From Planctomycetaceae bacterium (GTDB lineage: Bacteria; Planctomycetota; Planctomycetia; Planctomycetales; Planctomycetaceae), in assembly GCA_029259875.1 (NCBI GenBank), contig JAJDEK010000154.1, forward strand, positions 1 to 10,342: 10,342 bases of DNA. The letters are read 5' to 3'. A model generated the notes under the pieces. That model did no database searches. It was not told the DNA's origin and worked only from the letters and a program-made list of their open reading frames with translations. Below are positions 6,011-10,342 of this stretch, piece by piece (position 1 is the first letter of the stretch; each line of letters starts with the position of its first letter). The translations under genes and the position numbers were made by a program.

Positions 6011-7461
6011 TCTGATTTTAATGCCCGTAAATAATCGCTTAAAATTTCCAGATTTTGGCTAAAGACTTCACTGGAAATAAAACGACTATTGACTGGAAAC
6101 TTTGGCTGTCCCACGAGACGTTGCCCGGTACTGACACTAATCCAACGTGCTTGATCATCCAATGTATTCAGAATTGTTTTGACCTGTGGTAATAATTTAC
6201 GCCTTTTTAAGTGAGAAACCTGCTTCTGTTTACCAGACTTAATCAGATTATAAGCACGTTGAAGCTCCGTTAAATGCGAAGCAATTTTCCAGCCATAATG
6301 CCTTGGTAAGTTCGAATCATCATAAGTCAGGCTGTATTTTTTTCCATTCCTTGTCATATACAGCGGACGATTTGTTTGCAGCGCGTAGTAACGGGCTAAT
6401 TGTCCATTTGGCAATTGCGACTTTTTTAGATAGGCAAGTGCTTTTGGTATCGGTTTCAGATACTTCTTGTCTCCGCTGAAACGATATATTTTCATCAAGG
6501 TTTCGATCGCATCCTGAGATTCTCCTCCGGTCACTGCCGGTGGTTCAAATTTTCGTGCCCATATAGGCTGCATCTCATAATTGTATTGTTGAGCCCAGGC
6601 AGGTTGCGGATCGGGAAGCTGCGCTTGAATTAAAAAGTCTCCCAGTTTCAACACGGCTTGCTGATAACGCTCATCCTGATAGATTTCATAGGCATCTATC
6701 AGGACTGTAGATACATAGCCGGCCAAGCCATCATTCAGTGTATAATAATCCCAATAATTCTTGATACGACCTTCGGTGCGCCAATCATACTTGGGAAAGT
6801 TAGCTGCTTTTGCAGGAATCTTTTCAACTGGACCTGTCCACACTTGTGGAAAAGCTCCCACAGGAAACTGAGCTTCCAACAATGCATCTAAAGCGATCAT
6901 TGCTGCTTTATGGATCTTTTGATTTTGGAAATTGTGTGCTTGATCAACGTGGATTAACAATTGAATTGCCGACTGGGTAATACCATCATCAAGGGTGGAA
7001 TTGTTCTTTCCTCTCCCTTTTCCGTTTCGATAATCAGCGGTCAGTTTACTCTTTGGATTAAATTCAACTGAATTGGTCCAGCCTCCCGATTTCAACTGGC
7101 CATATATCAGAGCTGAAGCAGCATCAGTAGCCGCGTCAAGATAAAATTGATCTCCCGTTGCTTGATATGCACTTAGAAAAGCCAAACCCACTGTGGGTGT
7201 TCCCGGCGGTTGTACCCAAATCTGGCTAGGCCCTGCTTTGCCTTCCCCCCAGCGTTGCTGCAAGTCGGGAGTGTAGTAATAAACATAACCTCCATGCATG
7301 GCAAGTTTAGCACGATAATAGTCGCTCGCCTTACGCATTGTACGAATAACGTTCTCTTGCGTGACTTTCTCAGCCGCGAGTAATGAAGATTCTGTAAACC
7401 CGGTAACCGAAGTCAAAACGTAACATAACAACAAAGTCAAATAAACTTTCTTCTTGTGCAT
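6007..7461 (-). CDS. Secreted pectate-lyase-like protein (PL10/PelA-like alpha/alpha barrel)
   Basis: The start is set at the ATG 7461-7459 because AGAGGAG (7474-7468) sits 6 bases before it and it begins a good signal peptide (MHKKKVYLTLLLCYVL, cleavage near LLAA-EK, about residue 30). An in-frame ATG 54 bases further upstream would add a non-signal-like prefix. The resulting 484-residue protein is exported. Aromatic and Gly-rich repeats of an alpha/alpha toroid are visible: GGYVYYYTPD, PGTPTVGLAFL, SGGWTNSVEF, NNSTLDDGITQSAIQLL, GAFPQVW, YYTLNDG and the family-like PAWAQQYNYEMQPIWARKFEPPA (about 287-309), then LARYYALQTNRPLYMT near the C-terminus. This resembles PelA-type pectate lyases, which cut polygalacturonan by beta-elimination, but I cannot place the catalytic residues. 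It could act on another uronic-acid polysaccharide. It lies directly downstream of the FAD oxidoreductase, probably in one transcript. Confidence 0.72.
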   Translation of the reverse strand: MHKKKVYLTLLLCYVLTSVTGFTESSLLAAEKVTQENVIRTMRKASDYYRAKLAMHGGYVYYYTPDLQQRWGEGKAGPSQIWVQPPGTPTVGLAFLSAYQATGDQFYLDAATDAASALIYGQLKSGGWTNSVEFNPKSKLTADYRNGKGRGKNNSTLDDGITQSAIQLLIHVDQAHNFQNQKIHKAAMIALDALLEAQFPVGAFPQVWTGPVEKIPAKAANFPKYDWRTEGRIKNYWDYYTLNDGLAGYVSTVLIDAYEIYQDERYQQAVLKLGDFLIQAQLPDPQPAWAQQYNYEMQPIWARKFEPPAVTGGESQDAIETLMKIYRFSGDKKYLKPIPKALAYLKKSQLPNGQLARYYALQTNRPLYMTRNGKKYSLTYDDSNLPRHYGWKIASHLTELQRAYNLIKSGKQKQVSHLKRRKLLPQVKTILNTLDDQARWISVSTGQRLVGQPKFPVNSRFISSEVFSQNLEILSDYLRALKSD

Positions 7462-7467
7462 CGCTGA

Positions 7468-7474
7468 CTCCTCT
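7468..7474 (-). promoter_or_regulatory. Ribosome binding site deciding the pectate-lyase-like gene start (AGAGGAG)
   Basis: Read on the minus strand, AGAGGAG is followed by six bases and the ATG at 7461-7459. It is the main reason for rejecting the upstream in-frame ATG at 7515-7513, which lies within the 3' remainder of the preceding gene. Confidence 0.65.
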
Positions 7475-7493
7475 TTCTGAAACTGAATCTCAT

Positions 7494-7685
7494 TTACTTC
7501 GAAACTGGTAGCCACTGAACGGCATCAATAATTACATAACCGTCTGAATCCTCATTCGTCACTTCAACCACGGCTACCTGACCTGGTGCAAAGTCGTACT
7601 CACCTAAAGATATAAAGATGCCATCCAGAGGAGGTCGCTTCTTCTGATTAATGGTGTGAAGTGCTTTACCGTTCGCATGCTTGAG
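7494..7685 (-). pseudogene. Detached C-terminal remainder of the FAD oxidoreductase (in-frame after a TAA)
   Basis: Directly after the TAA at 7688-7686, 63 more codons run in the same frame to a second TAA at 7496-7494. They read LKHANGKALHTINQKKRPPL, then DGIFISLGEYDF, APGQVAVVEVTNEDSDG and YVIIDAVQWLPVSK. This is the expected end of the golvesin/xanthan-lyase-type C-terminal beta domain whose first half closes the preceding open frame; the DGYVIIDAVQWLP ending is the strongest sign. It has no start codon or ribosome binding site of its own at its 5' end. The simplest reading is one nonsense change in a formerly 703-residue protein. Sequencing error or stop readthrough are the alternatives. 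Confidence 0.75.
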
Positions 7686-9605
7686 TTACACTTTGACTTT
7701 AGAACTACGATTGCTATTGGGAGTATAGGCGTAGCGAACTTCATAGCGGCCTGCTTTCGGTACTTTCGTTTCGAAACGAGCGATCGCTTTTCCATCCTGT
7801 GAATTAGATTCATGACTGTAACTTGAACCAATATATTTTTGGGACGACGTACTGGTTTTCCAAGCTCCAGTTAGTTTCGCCTGTGAATCGTCAAGTACAA
7901 TACCTTTCAGCTTCGTAGGATCCACACCATTCCGACCATATTTCACTTCGGAAGATGCTTCTAGAATTTGTCCTTCTTTCAGCAGTTTCTCTTTGAGAAC
8001 AGAGTAAGGAACATCTTGCACATCCAATTTTTGATCAATGGCGATGCCGGCTGCTGTTGCCACCGAATGTCCCAGAATCATAAAAACCGGTTCCATACGA
8101 ATCGAACCAAAGGCAATATGCGAACTGGAAACACAAACAGGCACGAGCAAATTTCTACACTCTCCTTTTTTAGGAACCAGACTGCCATACGCAATTTGAT
8201 AAGGACCATGGGTCGAAACACCGATGTCTCCCTCATTCTGTACATATCCCTCTGGTGTGACATACCGTTGCACATTATGCGAATCCATTGTGTATGATCC
8301 CATCCCTACAGAATCCGGAGTGGGACGTTTTTTCAGCAATTCATTCTCTGTCATCACAAACTGCCCCATCATCCGCCGGGCTTCGCGAATATAGAGTTGA
8401 TGAGGCCAGTTTCCATTGTCGGTGAACTCATCTTTGGCGAGTCCCCATTCGCGCATTTTCTTTTGCACTTCGCTTGGGACACGCGGATCATTGGCAATAA
8501 AATAGAGCCAACCTTTCTGATAGGTTTCGTGCTCTTTGATGATTTCCTTTCTGCGTTTATATGAAGCTTCGGGATAATCGTAATTGTAGCCAATGTTATC
8601 GGTGCTCATCGGACCGTGATTGTTCGTATCCGTTTTATAGTTGGGGATAGGATCAAACTTTGCAAAGGTTTCTCTCCAACCCGCCTGATAAATTCTCAAT
8701 AACAATTCATACTGGCTCGGATCATAGCCTTCCGGCTTGGGAAAAGGGACACGATTCTCAGCATGATTGGTCAAGCACATCCTGAAACAATATGCCTGAA
8801 TCTTATCATCGCCAGCACCATACTTCCCTGGATTCGCGCCACTGATACGGGGCAGCAAACCGCTGGAAGGATCTCCGGAAATATGATAAGGGCTGATTTT
8901 TTGCTTAACGGCTCTGGGACCAAAATGATGCTTGTGATGCAAAACGCCGGTTTGTATTCCGTTCCACTTTTCACCATAGACGCTATTCGCCTCTCGTCCG
9001 ACATGATAGCTGACATCTGCTGCCGCCATGAGATCGCCTTCATACGTCGCGTCGATAAACATCAGGCCAGAGTAAATATTCCCGTTGAGCATCGTTATGG
9101 AAGTAATGTTTGTCCCTAACATTTTCACTCCCTGCTGTCGATCCAGCCATTCATTGCGATGCACGGGAATGTTGTATTCTCGAACAAAGTCTTCAAAGAC
9201 TTGCTCAGCGACATGTGGCTCAAAAATCCACATTGTTCTCTGTTTCCCGTCAATGGCAGGAGTGCCTTGCCCTTTGTCACCGTACGCTTTCCGTTTTTGC
9301 CACTTCCAGGTTTCTGGTGCCTGATAATACTTCCAGATGCGATGATAAAATTCACGCGCCAGTCCACCAATGACAGCTTTATTACCGGTGTCGGTCCAAC
9401 CCAGGCCTCCGCTTGATAATCCACCTAAATGTTGGTCCGGGCAAACAATAACAACTGATTTTCCTAGTCGTTTTGCCTGGACTGCTGCTGTCACAGCGGC
9501 TGAAGTTCCTCCATAGATGACCACATCGTATACCTCTGCCTGGACAGTTTGCATTGAAACTGTCACGAACAGACACAATGTGATAAATTGACGAATCAAA
9601 TTCAT
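7686..9605 (-). CDS. Secreted FAD-dependent oxidoreductase ('xanthan lyase'-like), C-terminal domain cut by a stop
   Basis: The 639-residue product starts with a signal peptide (1-23, cleavage after VQA), then a Rossmann FAD-binding motif DVVIYGGTSAAV (27-38) and HLGGLSSGGLGWTDTGN (59-75). Further FAD-oxidoreductase features are FIDATYEGDLMAAA (about 185-198), the long substrate region with SYTMDSHNVQRY, and the closing NLLVPVCVSSSHIAFGSIRM plus LGHSVATAAGIA. These belong to the FAD_oxidored family common in Planctomycetes, often named xanthan lyase or fumarate-reductase-like; a sugar-oxidising or polysaccharide-related role is inference. From about residue 570 a golvesin-type beta domain begins (GIVLDDSQAKLTGAW, IGSSYSHES, AGRYEVRYAYTPNSNRSSKVKV) but stops at TAA 7688-7686, halfway through. 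The catalytic domain is intact. GGAG (9620-9617) lies 11 bases before the ATG. The pectate-lyase-like gene follows on the same strand. Confidence 0.82.
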   Translation of the reverse strand: MNLIRQFITLCLFVTVSMQTVQAEVYDVVIYGGTSAAVTAAVQAKRLGKSVVIVCPDQHLGGLSSGGLGWTDTGNKAVIGGLAREFYHRIWKYYQAPETWKWQKRKAYGDKGQGTPAIDGKQRTMWIFEPHVAEQVFEDFVREYNIPVHRNEWLDRQQGVKMLGTNITSITMLNGNIYSGLMFIDATYEGDLMAAADVSYHVGREANSVYGEKWNGIQTGVLHHKHHFGPRAVKQKISPYHISGDPSSGLLPRISGANPGKYGAGDDKIQAYCFRMCLTNHAENRVPFPKPEGYDPSQYELLLRIYQAGWRETFAKFDPIPNYKTDTNNHGPMSTDNIGYNYDYPEASYKRRKEIIKEHETYQKGWLYFIANDPRVPSEVQKKMREWGLAKDEFTDNGNWPHQLYIREARRMMGQFVMTENELLKKRPTPDSVGMGSYTMDSHNVQRYVTPEGYVQNEGDIGVSTHGPYQIAYGSLVPKKGECRNLLVPVCVSSSHIAFGSIRMEPVFMILGHSVATAAGIAIDQKLDVQDVPYSVLKEKLLKEGQILEASSEVKYGRNGVDPTKLKGIVLDDSQAKLTGAWKTSTSSQKYIGSSYSHESNSQDGKAIARFETKVPKAGRYEVRYAYTPNSNRSSKVKV

Positions 9606-9858
9606 GTGTAGTATTTCTCCAAGATTCTTTTCAAACTCTTAATGACTGACTTCAAATTCCAAAAATCGATCTTTTTATTCTACAGAAGAGAAAACCCAAT
9701 ACAAAGCCAGAATTGACTCAGTCTGGTATGAATTGATGAATCCCAGTTATTAAAGCTTGTTCATTGATCACAATGACTCGCTTTCATTCAAGCGACATCA
9801 ACACAACAATGCCACGATTACCCTTCAAGAGATCTATTAAAAACAAAACGGATTCAAA
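9606..9858. other. Divergent intergenic region between the oxidoreductase and the M41-like peptidase gene
   Basis: These 253 AT-rich bases hold no recognisable gene or RNA. The notable content is two adjacent inverted repeats at 9761-9795, described separately. No convincing promoter pair was found in either direction; TTGACT at 9713-9718 lacks a matching -10 at normal spacing. TTGTGA (9773-9768, minus strand) is followed after only 15 bases by TAATAA, which is weak. Confidence 0.45.
9761..9795. repeat. Two adjacent perfect inverted repeats, possible operator
   Basis: The first dyad is TCATTG-ATCA-CAATGA (9761-9776), with 6-base arms and a 4-base centre. One base later comes TCGCTT-TCATTC-AAGCGA (9778-9795), with 6-base arms and a 6-base centre. 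They lie about 160-190 bases upstream of the oxidoreductase start and 65-100 bases upstream of the peptidase start. They have no T-run and so do not look like terminators. A regulator-binding site is possible but unproven; short dyads also occur by chance. Confidence 0.35.
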
Positions 9859-10338
9859 GTGACTGAAGAATTAACGGCTTACCACGAAGCAGGCCATGTA
9901 TTGATGGCAGTTCATGTCGGTGCTCGCGTTCACTCCGTCACGATCGACCCTGACTGGGATGATGGTCCCGAACGTTTTGGCGATGCACAAATCTCTTGGC
10001 CAGAGGGTGTATTTGACGAGAAAACCTATCTTGAAAAAGCAGTTCTCGTCGCGCTGGCCGGGCCCGTTGCAGAAATGATTCATACAGGCGATCCGTTTCA
10101 CCCGGCAATGGTTGCAGAATGGTCGGGAGATTGGCAACAGGCGTGGAAAGCAGCTTCTGTTCTGTTACCTCAGCAAAAAGTAAGAATGCAATATTTGGAA
10201 CAAAAAACTCTGGGGCTTTATCAAATGTTCCAGAATGACGCTTACTGGTCTGCCATCGGAGAATTGGTAGACCAACTTCTGGCACACGAGACTCTGGAAG
10301 AAGAAGTGATCTATGAAATTATCGCTAACTGGATCTAA
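9859..10338 (+). CDS. Stand-alone M41-like zinc peptidase domain (FtsH peptidase-like, no AAA domain)
   Basis: The 159-residue protein begins at GTG 9859; the next in-frame Met (residue 16) would remove the active site, and an in-frame TAA at 9838-9840 limits extension upstream. The zinc-binding HEAGH (9-13) in TAYHEAGHVLMAVHVGARV matches the M41 peptidase of FtsH. It is followed by VTIDP, VALAGPVAEMI (64-74, matching the AGRxAEE helix of FtsH) and SGDWQQAWKAA (89-99), where Asp91 can be the third zinc ligand. There is no Walker ATPase, signal peptide or membrane segment, so it is a cytoplasmic peptidase-like protein of unknown target without its own unfoldase. Such lone M41-like domains are found in various bacteria, usually annotated as hypothetical or 'ATP-dependent Zn protease'. 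It is divergent from the oxidoreductase gene; its downstream neighbour is outside the window. No strong Shine-Dalgarno precedes the GTG. Confidence 0.8.
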   Translation: MTEELTAYHEAGHVLMAVHVGARVHSVTIDPDWDDGPERFGDAQISWPEGVFDEKTYLEKAVLVALAGPVAEMIHTGDPFHPAMVAEWSGDWQQAWKAASVLLPQQKVRMQYLEQKTLGLYQMFQNDAYWSAIGELVDQLLAHETLEEEVIYEIIANWI

Positions 10339-10342
10339 TTTT

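Noticed and set aside
7462..7515. Upstream in-frame ATG (7515-7513) as the start of the pectate-lyase-like gene.
   Set aside because: It would put 18 polar residues before an otherwise normal signal peptide and has no better ribosome binding site; AGAGGAG sits correctly before the ATG at 7461.
7604..7831. A 75-codon minus-strand open frame overlapping the premature stop, considered as evidence for a frameshift or a small gene.
   Set aside because: It runs in a different frame, its product is basic and featureless, and the true continuation of the oxidoreductase domain is found in the original frame right after the TAA.
9711..9741. Repeated GAATTGA and a TTGACT box as a promoter for the peptidase gene.
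   Set aside because: No -10-like hexamer lies at 16-18 bases from TTGACT, and a 7-base repeat is easily chance.
1..10342. Search for CRISPR arrays, insertion sequences, tRNA genes, phage or defence genes.
   Set aside because: No spaced direct repeats, transposase, integrase, tRNA-like cloverleaf or known defence domain was seen on either strand.

Overview
The window reads as a chromosomal segment from a planctomycete, probably a member of Planctomycetales such as a Gimesia-like organism; this is inferred from gene content and not proven. Pointers are a bacterial (5-formylfuran-3-yl)methyl phosphate synthase (MfnB, methanofuran/C1 chemistry), paired secreted HtrA/PDZ proteins, a secreted FAD-dependent oxidoreductase of the kind often labelled 'xanthan lyase' in these bacteria, and a pectate-lyase-like protein beside it. 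Genes are densely packed on both strands, and there is no sign of phage, insertion sequences, CRISPR or RNA genes.

Layout. 1-1173 (+): 3' end of an N-acyl-D-amino-acid deacylase, then mfnB with a clear ribosome binding site. 1165-3418 (-): an intact HtrA-type serine protease (upstream) followed by a degenerate protease-fold protein that carries a PDZ domain inside its protease domain. 3419-3728: divergent intergenic region. 3729-6010 (+): rfbC (RmlC epimerase), pdxA (vitamin B6 synthesis) sharing ATGA with rfbC, and a histidine phosphatase. 6007-9605 (-): a secreted FAD-dependent oxidoreductase followed by a secreted pectate-lyase-like protein. 9606-9858: second divergent intergenic region with two adjacent inverted repeats. 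9859-10338 (+): a small stand-alone M41-like (FtsH peptidase-like) zinc peptidase.

How the genes work together. The oxidoreductase and pectate-lyase-like genes probably form one transcription unit for extracytoplasmic polysaccharide breakdown. The two HtrA-type genes look like an active/inactive pair for envelope protein quality control. The rfbC-pdxA-phosphatase unit is translationally coupled at its first junction, but its members belong to unrelated pathways.

Most noteworthy: (1) an in-frame TAA at 7686-7688 cuts the oxidoreductase inside its C-terminal domain, while 63 further in-frame codons after it still read as the rest of that domain; (2) the PDZ protein at 1165-2274 has Ser-Asp-Cys where His-Asp-Ser is expected, with the PDZ domain nested inside the protease barrel. 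I saw no clearly new multi-gene system.
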